Shown here: positions 1 through 5,313 of the stretch, in pieces
Numbering within the stretch: position 1 is the first letter of the stretch
Layout of the letters: each line of letters starts with the position of its first letter
NCBI GenBank assembly: GCA_030609605.1
Contig: JAUWBY010000126.1
Span: 1 to 6,711 of the forward strand
DNA from: Candidatus Eiseniibacteriota bacterium
Lineage (GTDB): Bacteria > Joyebacterota > Joyebacteria > Joyebacterales > Joyebacteraceae
Direction: 5' to 3'
DNA length: 6,711 nt
The notes under the pieces: generated by a model
Told to the model about the DNA's origin: nothing
Databases searched by the model: none
The model's input: the letters and a program-made list of their open reading frames with translations, nothing else
Translations under genes and position numbers: made by a program

Positions 1-1032
1 GGCAGCCGCCAGGAAGGGCACCACTCGCGCAGTTCTTTCCGGGACCGAGAGCCGCATGATCCACTGAGCGTTCATCCAGGCCAGCTTCTCGGGGTCGAAG
101 GCCGCTGCTTTTCTGCTGACCTTTGCGATATCGAACTCCGCAACCAGTTCATCCAGGCTGAAGAACTCCTGCTCGCTACCATAGGAGCACCCCAAGAGCG
201 CCATGTAGTTGACGAGGGCCTCCGGAAGATAGCCTCTCCGGCGATACTCGCCGATGGCAATCGCGCCGCGTCTCTTGGAGAGCACTTGCTTGTCCGGACC
301 GAACACAAGCGGCAGGTGGCCGAACTCCGGAGGCTCTGTCCCGAGCGCCTTGGCTATCAGTATCTGCTTTGGTGTGTTGGAGAGGTGGTCGCTCCCACGC
401 ACGACATGTGTGATCTCCATCTGGCTGTCATCCACCACTACGACGAAATTATAGGTGGGCGTTCCATCTGAGCGTGCAATGACCAGATCGTCCAGCTCCT
501 GATTGTCCACTTCGATGGAACCCAACACCATGTCATCGAATCTCGTCTTGCCGTTTGGGACCCTGAACCGCACAACAGAAGAGCGGCCTTCCGCCTTGTA
601 CTCCGCTGATCGTTCTTCGGAGAGTGCGGCACACTTCCTATCGTACTTCCAATCGCGTTCCTTCTGGGAGGACCTGCTTCTGCGGTCTTCGAGTTCCTCC
701 GGAGAGCAGAAACACCTGTACGCAGAACCCTCATCGAGGAGCTTCTGGATGAGCGGAGCGTAGATGTCCGCTCGCTCTGACTGGAAGTAGGGACCGACAG
801 CCCCGCCGACCTCCGGACCTTCATCCCAAACGAGTCCAAGCCATCTGTGGTCCTCGAGGATCGCGTTGAGGAACTCCGTCGTGGATCGTTTCCTGTCAGT
901 GTCCTCGATCCTGAGGATGAAGCGGCCGCCACCGTGTTTCGCGAGAAGCCAGTTGAATAGAGCCGTGCGGGCCCCTCCTGCGTGCAAGTACCCTGTCGGG
1001 CTTGGAGCGAATCTGACTCTCATCTGGCTCAT
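1..1032 (-). CDS. gltX: Glutamyl-tRNA synthetase, N-terminal 344 residues (C-terminus off the window)
   Basis: Class I aminoacyl-tRNA synthetase that charges tRNA-Glu (possibly also tRNA-Gln) with glutamate in the cytoplasm. The minus strand is open from 1032 to base 1 with no stop. The protein opens MSQMRVRFAPSPTGYLHAGG, the class I signature, with the HIGH-like motif at H17-A-G-G. The catalytic domain continues through LRIEDTD and the WDEG region to a KMSKS-like loop, K248-QVLSKRRG, at about residues 248-256. Family members are usually around 470-500 residues, so roughly the last 130-150, mostly the anticodon-binding domain, are missing. ATG 1032 is chosen because GGGATGGG lies a few bases upstream. 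In-frame ATGs at 1047 and 1023 are alternatives; the one at 1047 has no ribosome site. The gene diverges from cysE and has its own strong promoter. Identity is certain; whether the enzyme discriminates between Glu and Gln tRNAs cannot be seen. Confidence 0.97.
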   Translation of the reverse strand, partial: MSQMRVRFAPSPTGYLHAGGARTALFNWLLAKHGGGRFILRIEDTDRKRSTTEFLNAILEDHRWLGLVWDEGPEVGGAVGPYFQSERADIYAPLIQKLLDEGSAYRCFCSPEELEDRRSRSSQKERDWKYDRKCAALSEERSAEYKAEGRSSVVRFRVPNGKTRFDDMVLGSIEVDNQELDDLVIARSDGTPTYNFVVVVDDSQMEITHVVRGSDHLSNTPKQILIAKALGTEPPEFGHLPLVFGPDKQVLSKRRGAIAIGEYRRRGYLPEALVNYMALLGCSYGSEQEFFSLDELVAEFDIAKVSRKAAAFDPEKLAWMNAQWIMRLSVPERTARVVPFLAAA

Positions 1033-1064
1033 GCTGACCCATCCCATCGCTGGATGAAGAAACA

Positions 1065-1083
1065 GGCCTCGCTGGGAGAGGCC
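1065..1083 (-). other. Hairpin in the gltX 5' leader
   Basis: Perfect 6-bp inverted repeat GGCCTC / GAGGCC with a 7-base loop, in the roughly 60-nt leader between the predicted gltX start site and its ATG. Read on the minus strand it is followed by TGTTTCTTC, a broken pyrimidine tract, so it could be a weak attenuator or simply stabilise the leader. No T-box or other known riboswitch core is visible beside it. Confidence 0.4.
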
Positions 1084-1098
1084 CGATATCAAGATAAG

Positions 1099-1128
1099 AC
1101 TATAGCAGCGCGTGAACGCCGATGTCAA
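1099..1128 (-). promoter_or_regulatory. Sigma-70 promoter for gltX
   Basis: On the minus strand a perfect -35 box TTGACA (1128-1123) is followed after 18 bases by TATAGT (1104-1099), which matches the -10 consensus at five of six positions. Transcription should begin near 1092, giving a leader of about 60 nt before the gltX ATG. The -35 box is the left arm of a 5-bp palindrome, GTCAA-GA-TTGAC (1124-1135), which also shows a TTGACG to the plus strand, though no matching -10 follows there. The promoter lies inside the longest possible cysE reading frame and argues against the upstream cysE starts. Confidence 0.8.
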
Positions 1129-1321
1129 GATTGACGTGCGGAGAGAGCCACCGGCCTCCGAGAGCGAGGCTGGCACGGTCCTTGCCCCGCAATTCATGTG
1201 TGAACCGAAGGAGGCACGGCCGACCGCGTGCGCCGCCAGAATGTGGAGGTGTGTCCCGGTTGCGTGCTACCCATGCCGGGGCTGCGCGGGCCAGGAGCCC
1301 GAGATCGCGAGGAGTGGAAGA

Positions 1322-1957
1322 GTGATCGATCTTGTCAAGGCTGCGATGGCAAGGGATCCGGCTGCCAGGGGCATTTCGGGCGTTCTCGAGATAGTCCTGA
1401 CGTACCCGGGATTTCACGCAGCTCTGGCTCACCGTGTGAACCATTGTCTCTGGAAACTAGGGATCCCGTTTCTGCCGAGGTTCATTTCACAGGCGGTACG
1501 TCTCCTTACCGGTATCGAGATCCACCCCGGTGCGGATATCGGGCGCGGCTTCTTCATCGATCACGGCATGGGAGTCGTCATCGGGGAGACCACTGTCATC
1601 GGGGACAATGTGACTCTCTACCAAGGAGTGACGCTCGGAGGAACGGGCAAGGAGACGGGCAAGCGTCACCCTACCATTGGGAGCGATGTCGTCATCGGGT
1701 GTGGGGCTCGTGTTCTGGGAAGCATCGTAATCGGCAGTGATGTTCGCATCGGTGCCGGCTCTGTCGTCGTCAAGCCCGTGCCGGATGATTGCACAGTCGT
1801 TGGCGTGCCGGCCAGAATTGTGAAAGGGAAGGCCAGGAACGTCCTCGACGCCCCTCTGGCGCATGATGCGATCCCTGATCCTATCGTCAGTCGGCTTGCC
1901 CTCATTGAGAAGAGGCTTGCAGAACTCGATCGGGGCGAGGTCGAGAAGACCTCTTGA
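1322..1957 (+). CDS. cysE: Serine O-acetyltransferase (CysE), 211 aa
   Basis: Transfers acetyl from acetyl-CoA to L-serine, making O-acetylserine, the carbon skeleton for cysteine synthesis. The short N-terminal helical part contains ARDPAARG and [13 protein letters not shown], and the left-handed beta-helix follows with repeated hexapeptides ([27 protein letters not shown]). The DHG motif carries the expected catalytic His (H81), and [14 protein letters not shown] is the acetyl-CoA-side loop. At 211 residues it matches the short Bacillus-type enzymes of about 215. I chose GTG 1322: AGGAG lies 7 bases upstream and homology begins right there. The frame stays open back to 1112, but that extension is Cys-rich, has no ribosome site and overlaps the divergent gltX promoter. 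I saw no clear cysE promoter. The C-terminus, about 20 residues of charged helix, is normal. Confidence 0.95.
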   Translation: MIDLVKAAMARDPAARGISGVLEIVLTYPGFHAALAHRVNHCLWKLGIPFLPRFISQAVRLLTGIEIHPGADIGRGFFIDHGMGVVIGETTVIGDNVTLYQGVTLGGTGKETGKRHPTIGSDVVIGCGARVLGSIVIGSDVRIGAGSVVVKPVPDDCTVVGVPARIVKGKARNVLDAPLAHDAIPDPIVSRLALIEKRLAELDRGEVEKTS

Positions 1958-1983
1958 CAGTCTGAGCGAGGAGGGACTAGGCT
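1954..1983 (+). promoter_or_regulatory. Possible promoter for the DUF2914 lipoprotein gene
   Basis: A perfect TTGACA (1954-1959) overlaps the cysE stop codon and is followed after 18 bases by TAGGCT (1978-1983), a poor -10 that keeps T1, A2 and T6. It would give a leader of about 60 nt. The -10 is weak, so read-through from cysE is an equally good source of transcription. Confidence 0.35.
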
Positions 1984-2052
1984 GAGGTAGGTTTCCTCTG
2001 GATGTGCCTCCGCTCATGTCCCCGTGCGACCACCAACTGGGGGGTGGGATTC

Positions 2053-2808
2053 ATGATCAAGATGGTTCTCGTCATCTGTCTTACAATTGCAGTCGTTCTC
2101 GTAATCGGGTGCTCGCAAGAGCGCAGCGAGGACGCATCTTCCTCGGTGGACGCGGCGGACGAAGCCCCGGGTGAAAGCGGCAAGGGGATCAGCCGGGATG
2201 GGGCTGGTTCAGACGCCTCCGCTCCGGATGAGTTCGGGGTATCTGATTCAAGTAGCTCCGACGCGAGCGGGACCGGTGCAACGGTGACCGAGGTGTTGGG
2301 AGAAGCGGCGGGGATGGTGTCCGAACAGACGACTGGCGAATCGGAGGATCCTGAGGGTACGGTCGATGCGCTGGGGAGCGATGAGACCGTGCTGCTCGAG
2401 ATGACTCCAGCGGAGGAGGCGGCAGCAGCAAGTCGGCCGGACGTTTCCGGACAGGAAGCCGGTCAGGTCTCACCGTCGGGGCTCACAGTGATCCGTGCCT
2501 ACATCTGCAAGGGCATAGAGCAGAGCGAACCGACCGAAGCCGGGAAGAGTTTTCTTCCCGATGGGGACGGTGTCGGACGACTCTGCTGCTTCAGCGAGAT
2601 TGGTGGAGCAGCCGAGCCAGATACCATCTCTCACGTCTGGTACTGGGGCGAGCGTGACATGGGGCGGGTTCCGCTTGAGGTCAAGAGCAACCGCTGGCGC
2701 ACCTGGAGCAAAAAGAAGGTTCTCGATGAATGGCGCGGAGAGTGGCACGTGGACATCGTGGACCAGGATGGCTTTCTTCTCAAGCGACTCTACTTCTCCA
2801 TAGAATAA
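2053..2808 (+). CDS. Lipoprotein with C-terminal DUF2914 domain, 251 aa
   Basis: Predicted membrane-anchored lipoprotein of unknown role. Residues 1-20 form a lipoprotein signal: a hydrophobic stretch ending in the lipobox VIGC, with C20 as the lipidated residue. Residues 21 to about 143 are a low-complexity acidic spacer rich in Ser, Ala, Glu, Asp and Gly, likely unstructured. From about 144 to the end comes a DUF2914-type domain: LTVIRAYICKGIEQSEP, then HVWYWGERDM, RWRTWSKKKV, and GEWHVDIVDQDG before the last strand. In this family the domain often ends exported or membrane proteins; its biochemical role is not known to me. ATG 2053 is chosen over the in-frame ATG 2002 because it starts the signal peptide directly and a G-rich ribosome site (GGGGGGTGGG) precedes it. 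The gene stands alone between cysE and a strong hairpin. Confidence 0.85.
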   Translation: MIKMVLVICLTIAVVLVIGCSQERSEDASSSVDAADEAPGESGKGISRDGAGSDASAPDEFGVSDSSSSDASGTGATVTEVLGEAAGMVSEQTTGESEDPEGTVDALGSDETVLLEMTPAEEAAAASRPDVSGQEAGQVSPSGLTVIRAYICKGIEQSEPTEAGKSFLPDGDGVGRLCCFSEIGGAAEPDTISHVWYWGERDMGRVPLEVKSNRWRTWSKKKVLDEWRGEWHVDIVDQDGFLLKRLYFSIE

Positions 2809-2839
2809 CAGCGCCCTTCCAAGGATAGGTGGATATCCC

Positions 2840-2876
2840 AAGCAGGTGCTCTCACGATACGTGAGGGCACCTGCTT
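2840..2876 (+). terminator. Strong hairpin, probable terminator after the DUF2914 gene
   Basis: Near-perfect inverted repeat: AAGCAGGTGC pairs with GCACCTGCTT, then one T-G wobble, then CTCAC with GTGAG around the loop GATAC. That is a 16-bp stem, 31 bases after the stop codon. It lacks a long U tract, having only the TT that closes the stem, so termination may be partial or Rho-assisted. Being symmetrical, it could act on either strand. Confidence 0.65.
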
Positions 2877-2960
2877 ACGTATGGGGGACGCAGGTCGGGT
2901 GGCGCCCTGTTACATATGGCGCTCCCTCGCGCTGATGGGCTGCCGCCCGCGGGATTCCTC

Positions 2961-2989
2961 TTGACACAGGTAGAGATGCTGATTATATA
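2961..2989 (+). promoter_or_regulatory. Sigma-70 promoter of the arsR-thioredoxin unit
   Basis: Perfect -35 TTGACA (2961-2966), 17-base spacer, then TATATA (2984-2989) as -10. The start site should be near 2996, giving a leader of about 40 nt before the regulator gene. The stretch 2975-3014 is sharply AT-rich against its GC-rich surroundings, as expected of a regulated promoter. Confidence 0.75.
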
Positions 2990-2996
2990 AGATAAC

Positions 2997-3012
2997 CATA
3001 TTTGCATATTTA
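2997..3012 (+). promoter_or_regulatory. Tandem AT-rich repeat, candidate ArsR operator
   Basis: Two adjacent 8-bp copies, CATATTTG and CATATTTA, start at about +1 of the predicted arsR transcript. ArsR/SmtB proteins typically bind AT-rich elements with ATAT-type half sites over or just after their own promoter and repress it. Together with the upstream TATATA box the site contains ATAT at several spacings. The position fits autorepression, but the exact operator boundaries cannot be told by eye. Confidence 0.45.
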
Positions 3013-3037
3013 GAACCCGAGGATGATGGAGCGAACC

Positions 3038-3382
3038 ATGCGTGGAGAGAAGGGCAGCACAGTGCGAGGCGACGACCACGCCATCTGCGGGGGAGTCCCG
3101 GCTGATGCCGATTTCGATAGTGCCTCCGAACTTCTCAGAGCGCTGGCTCACCCGGTGCGACTCAGGATTATCGATCTTCTGAGCACGGGCGAGCTCTGTG
3201 TGAAGCGACTTGAGGAGCTTCTCGGGGTACCACAGCCCTCGGTCTCACAGCATCTGCGTCGACTCAAGTACGGGAGGCTGATTGAATCGGAGCGGCGGGG
3301 CCACCTGGTCTGCTACCGCCTGACGGAAGAGAGGGCGGCGGAGGTAGCGCGGCTGGTACTTGCGCGTCCCGAAGCGAAGTAG
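3038..3382 (+). CDS. ArsR/SmtB-family winged-helix repressor, 114 aa
   Basis: Dimeric DNA-binding regulator that normally represses its own operon until a metal or thiol signal is sensed. The typical core runs from LLRALAHPVRLRIIDLL (about 32-48) through the recognition helix VPQPSVSQHLRRLKYGRLI (about 64-82) to the wing ERRGHLVCYRL. The sensor helix reads ELCVKRL: it keeps one cysteine (C54) of the arsenic-type ELCVCDL motif and has lost the second. Two further cysteines, C17 and C92, could pair with it. A thiol or oxidation signal therefore looks as likely as arsenite. ATG 3038 is preferred because GGAG ends 6 bases before it; ATG 3023 has its purine run too close. The gene comes first in a unit with two thioredoxin-fold proteins, which suggests control of redox genes. 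The signal is inference. Confidence 0.9.
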   Translation: MRGEKGSTVRGDDHAICGGVPADADFDSASELLRALAHPVRLRIIDLLSTGELCVKRLEELLGVPQPSVSQHLRRLKYGRLIESERRGHLVCYRLTEERAAEVARLVLARPEAK

Positions 3383-3471
3383 GAAGCGGCGGTCTGGAGG
3401 CAGGGATTCGGAACGTGGAACCCGAAGCGTGCCAACTGCATCGTATTGAGAGTCTAAAGACGAGTTCAACG

Positions 3472-3489
3472 TGTCGGCTTGAGCCGGCA
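3472..3489 (+). other. Small hairpin between arsR and thioredoxin
   Basis: TGTCGGC pairs with GCCGGCA (one T-G wobble) around a TTGA loop, about 25 bases before the thioredoxin ATG. There is no U tract, so it is not a terminator. It may tune mRNA stability or processing inside the operon. The rest of the 131-base gap holds no promoter or gene I can recognise. Confidence 0.3.
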
Positions 3490-3513
3490 GCACTACAGGA
3501 AAGGGGCGGAGGA

Positions 3514-3843
3514 ATGGCAGCGGAGAACCTGCTCATGGCAACGGAAGAGAATTTCGATTCAGAGATCATCAAATACGAGGGGCTTGTGCTCGTTGACTTC
3601 TGGGCGCCATGGTGTGCGCCGTGCAGGGTTGTCGGCCCTGTGGTTGAGGAGATAGCAGACGACAATGCCGGCAAGATGAAGGTGGCGAAGGTCAACGTCG
3701 ACGAGAACCAGCCGCTCGCGCAGCAGTACGGCATTCGTGGGATCCCATCCCTCCTTTTCTTCAAGAACGGTGAACCGGTCGACATGATCGTCGGAGCCGC
3801 GGCGAAGGAGAGTATCCAGGACAGGATCGACAGGCTGCTCTAG
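3514..3843 (+). CDS. trxA: Thioredoxin, WCAPC active site, 109 aa
   Basis: Small cytoplasmic protein-disulfide reductase that passes electrons from thioredoxin reductase to target disulfides. The whole protein is one thioredoxin fold: LVLVDFWAPWCAPCR with active-site C34 and C37, the buried Asp D28, and the cis-proline P78 in GIRGIPSLLFF. Its length of 109 is typical, and no signal peptide is seen. The active-site dipeptide is AP rather than the common GP, a variant seen in many anaerobe and deep-branching thioredoxins. I chose ATG 3514 because homology starts there; the purine run AAGGGGCGGAGGA touches the start codon, and ATG 3535 is a weaker alternative that would cut the first strand. It sits 131 bases after arsR and 122 bases before the lipoprotein, with no promoter visible in either gap, so co-transcription is likely. 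A dedicated role, as opposed to the housekeeping thioredoxin, is not provable here. Confidence 0.93.
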   Translation: MAAENLLMATEENFDSEIIKYEGLVLVDFWAPWCAPCRVVGPVVEEIADDNAGKMKVAKVNVDENQPLAQQYGIRGIPSLLFFKNGEPVDMIVGAAAKESIQDRIDRLL

Positions 3844-3965
3844 GTGTGATTCAGCAACAGGGACGAAGCGGGAAGTCGCACGCAAACCCCCACACTACAG
3901 ATCTACGGACACAGCCCGGAGCGCCCAAGGCGGAAACGCCGGCGGACCCGGTGGAGGAAATGCAA

Positions 3966-4562
3966 ATGAGAACAGGAACTCCTCTGTATCTTATGCTTGT
4001 ATCCGCGCTCATCGGCCTTCTGGCGCTCGCTGGGTGCAGCGATGAGGCCGGGGTTTCAACGCAGGCCGGTAGCGCGACTAAAGCCGTCGCTTCGTCTGGG
4101 GCTGGCGACGACACGGGGATCAAGGTTGGGCAGTATCCTCCTGCATTCACGCTTCCGGATCTCGACGGGAAGAGCGTGACGTTGGAAGACTTCAGAGGTA
4201 GCGTCATCGTGGTCGATCTCTGGGCGACCTCGTGTCCCCCGTGCCGCGTGGAGATCCCGGTACTGATCGATCTCTATGAGGAGTACAAGGACCAGGGGCT
4301 CGTCATACTTGGTATCGGGCTCGACAGGGGAGGCGCCGCGGACCTGGCGCCGTTTGCCGAAAGCAACGGCATCACGTATCCGATTCTCGTCGGTGGCCGC
4401 GCAGTGATCGAGGCTTACAAGGTGGTCGGGATTCCGACCACCTTCATCATCGGCAGGGACGGGCGCATCGTGGCGAAGCACGTCGGTTTCGGAATGGAGA
4501 TGGCTCCAGAGCTCAGGTCCGATATCGTGAGCGCGCTCGCGACAGATGGTGCTGCTGCCTAG
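3966..4562 (+). CDS. TlpA/ResA-like thioredoxin-fold lipoprotein, CPPC, 198 aa
   Basis: Membrane-anchored thiol-disulfide oxidoreductase working outside the cytoplasmic membrane, of the type that reduces apocytochrome c or other exported thiols. Residues 1-23 form a signal peptide ending in the lipobox LAGC with C24 lipidated. A Ser/Ala/Gly linker leads to the AhpC-TSA/Redoxin-like start (VGQYPPAFTLPDLDGK, about 54-69). Then come VDLWATSCPPCRVEIP, with C90 and C93, and VVGIPTTFIIGRDG, with cis-proline P157. The Trp usually next to the first Cys is replaced by Ser (TSCPPC instead of TWCPPC). ATG 3966 is taken because GGAGG lies 8 bases upstream; ATG 3960 is only 2 bases from it. The next small gene begins about 40 bases after the stop, or overlaps it if ATG 4546 is used. 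No cytochrome biogenesis genes are in view, so the substrate is open. Confidence 0.92.
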   Translation: MRTGTPLYLMLVSALIGLLALAGCSDEAGVSTQAGSATKAVASSGAGDDTGIKVGQYPPAFTLPDLDGKSVTLEDFRGSVIVVDLWATSCPPCRVEIPVLIDLYEEYKDQGLVILGIGLDRGGAADLAPFAESNGITYPILVGGRAVIEAYKVVGIPTTFIIGRDGRIVAKHVGFGMEMAPELRSDIVSALATDGAAA

Positions 4563-4602
4563 CTCGGGAAACAGCGAGGCAGGTCAGCGCAGGAGACTGT
4601 AC

Positions 4603-4773
4603 TTGAAACTCGGCGACATCGCGCTTCCACTGATCATCCTGGGCGCGTGGCTTGTCATACAGCTCATCGTTCTTCCTAGGCTGGGTATGTCGACATGACT
4701 GCGCCCGGGATGCGGGCCCGCGGAGCGGGCCGGGATTGAGAAGTCCCCTGAGGACAGCGAGGCACTCGACTGA
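4603..4773 (+). CDS. Small single-pass membrane protein, putative selenoprotein (in-frame TGA at 4696), 56 aa
   Basis: I do not recognise a named family. A TTG start with AGGAG 7 bases upstream opens MKLGDIALPLIILGAWLV and continues through a hydrophobic segment (about 6-24) to LPRLGMST at residues 24-31. The next codon is TGA (4696-4698). If it stops there, the product is a 31-residue membrane peptide. Read as selenocysteine, the frame gives U32-LRPG-C37, a U-x4-C pair, then 24 codons in all with about 83% G or C in the third position, rich in charged residues. It ends at TGA 4771-4773, which overlaps the next gene's ATG as TGATG. UGA is followed by C, the leaky context common at Sec codons, and a hairpin sits at SECIS distance. 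An ATG at 4546 is in frame and would add 19 residues (with RRR before the membrane segment) but has no ribosome site. Peptide 0.65, recoding about 0.5. Confidence 0.55.
4704..4734 (+). promoter_or_regulatory. SECIS-like hairpin after the in-frame TGA
   Basis: GGCCCGC (4715-4721) pairs perfectly with GCGGGCC (4725-4731) around a GGA triloop. Alternatively CCCGC/GCGGG forms the top and CCCGG/CCGGG (4704-4708 with 4730-4734) a lower stem, leaving a bulge on the 5' side. There are 23 bases between the TGA and the loop, and the loop begins with G. Known bacterial SECIS elements lie directly after UGA, with an apical loop roughly 16-37 bases away and a conserved G near its start. No U tract follows, so it is a poor intrinsic terminator. 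A GC-rich coding stretch can fold by chance, so this is supporting evidence only. Confidence 0.45.
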
Positions 4774-5165
4774 TGGCGGCGACCCAAATCATTGTGAGGA
4801 AGTCAATCTTCAGTCTGGAACTCGTCAATGAAGACGGCATCGATGCCTTCCGAATCGCCATAGGTCTCAATCCTGACGGTGGAGACAAGGTCTCAGAAGG
4901 CGACTGCAGAACTCCCGAGGGCGAATTCAGGATCGTCTCGATCGAGGATTCGAGTGATTGGGATCACGAGGGTGTCCGATCCTATGGTCCCTACTTCCTG
5001 CGCCTCGAGTGTCCGCCCTGGAAAGGTATCGGCATCCACGGAACTGATGAGCCCGACACCATCGGGACCAAAGCAAGTCGCGGATGCATCAGGATGCGAA
5101 ATGAGGATCTCGAGCGGCTCGTGCCGCGTATCGAGATCGGAACGAAGGTCCGCATTCTGCCATGA
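4773..5165 (+). CDS. Short L,D-transpeptidase (YkuD-fold) protein, 130 aa, no signal peptide
   Basis: YkuD-type domain; such enzymes cross-link peptidoglycan stem peptides (3-3 links) or attach lipoproteins, using a catalytic cysteine. The protein is almost only the domain: IIVRKSIFSLELVNEDG at the start, CRTPEGEFRI at about 48-57, then H89-GTDEPDTIG and the signature S102-RGC105-IRM with the catalytic Cys. The family normally reads SHGCIRM; here Arg replaces the His after Ser, a common variant. Oddly there is no signal peptide or membrane segment, although the substrate is periplasmic. Either the protein acts elsewhere, it is exported by another route, or its anchor is encoded in the preceding small membrane gene. 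The ATG overlaps the end of that upstream frame (TGATG), and AGG lies 10 bases before it, so translation may be coupled. The fold is clear; the substrate is inferred. Confidence 0.87.
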   Translation: MAATQIIVRKSIFSLELVNEDGIDAFRIAIGLNPDGGDKVSEGDCRTPEGEFRIVSIEDSSDWDHEGVRSYGPYFLRLECPPWKGIGIHGTDEPDTIGTKASRGCIRMRNEDLERLVPRIEIGTKVRILP

Positions 5166-5180
5166 TCAAAACAGGAAGGC

Positions 5181-5207
5181 CCGCCATTGCTCTGAACAGG
5201 GTGGCGG
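5181..5207 (+). terminator. Weak hairpin after the L,D-transpeptidase gene
   Basis: CCGCCAT pairs with GTGGCGG (last pair T-G) across a 13-base loop, starting 16 bases after the stop codon and just before the next promoter. No U tract follows, so it is at best a weak or Rho-assisted terminator closing the arsR unit. Confidence 0.35.
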
Positions 5208-5220
5208 ATCTTGAAATGAG

Positions 5221-5249
5221 TTGACACTGTGATCACGTGGACGTATACT
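5221..5249 (+). promoter_or_regulatory. Strong sigma-70 promoter for the deoxynucleoside kinase
   Basis: Perfect -35 TTGACA (5221-5226), optimal 17-base spacer, and -10 TATACT (5244-5249), five of six matches. The start should be near 5256, leaving a leader of about 57 nt. The spacer contains the 8-bp palindrome GTGATCAC (5229-5236), which could be a protein site or chance. The kinase is therefore probably its own transcription unit rather than the tail of the redox operon. Confidence 0.8.
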
Positions 5250-5313
5250 CCGCTCGCCTCGAGCCGATGGTACTTCAGTCGGCGAACCCAACACAATTCT
5301 CCGGAGTCGCTCC

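Noticed and set aside
438..932. Minus-strand frame of 164 codons over the gltX region
   Set aside because: Ser/Arg-rich shadow of gltX in another frame with no recognisable domain.
1155..1225. Possible T-box riboswitch ahead of cysE (GGCTGGCACGG and GACCGCG look like parts of the T-box core)
   Set aside because: The two pieces are about 50 bases apart, the UGGN plus ACCGCG core is not contiguous, and no specifier stem or terminator with a U run is seen.
1112..1321. Longer CysE starting at GTG 1112
   Set aside because: No ribosome site, no family homology in the extension, and it contains the gltX -35 box; GTG 1322 has AGGAG at ideal spacing.
1122..1325. 67-codon frame ending in a GTGA overlap with the cysE start
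   Set aside because: Arg-rich, no ribosome site and covers the gltX promoter; the stop overlap alone is weak evidence.
3264..3785. Minus-strand frame opposite arsR and thioredoxin
   Set aside because: Low-complexity Ser/Pro composition typical of antisense frames in GC-rich DNA; both sense genes are certain.
5229..5236. GTGATCAC palindrome in the kinase promoter as a CRP/FNR-like site
   Set aside because: CRP-type sites need a gap of several bases between half sites; this one has none.
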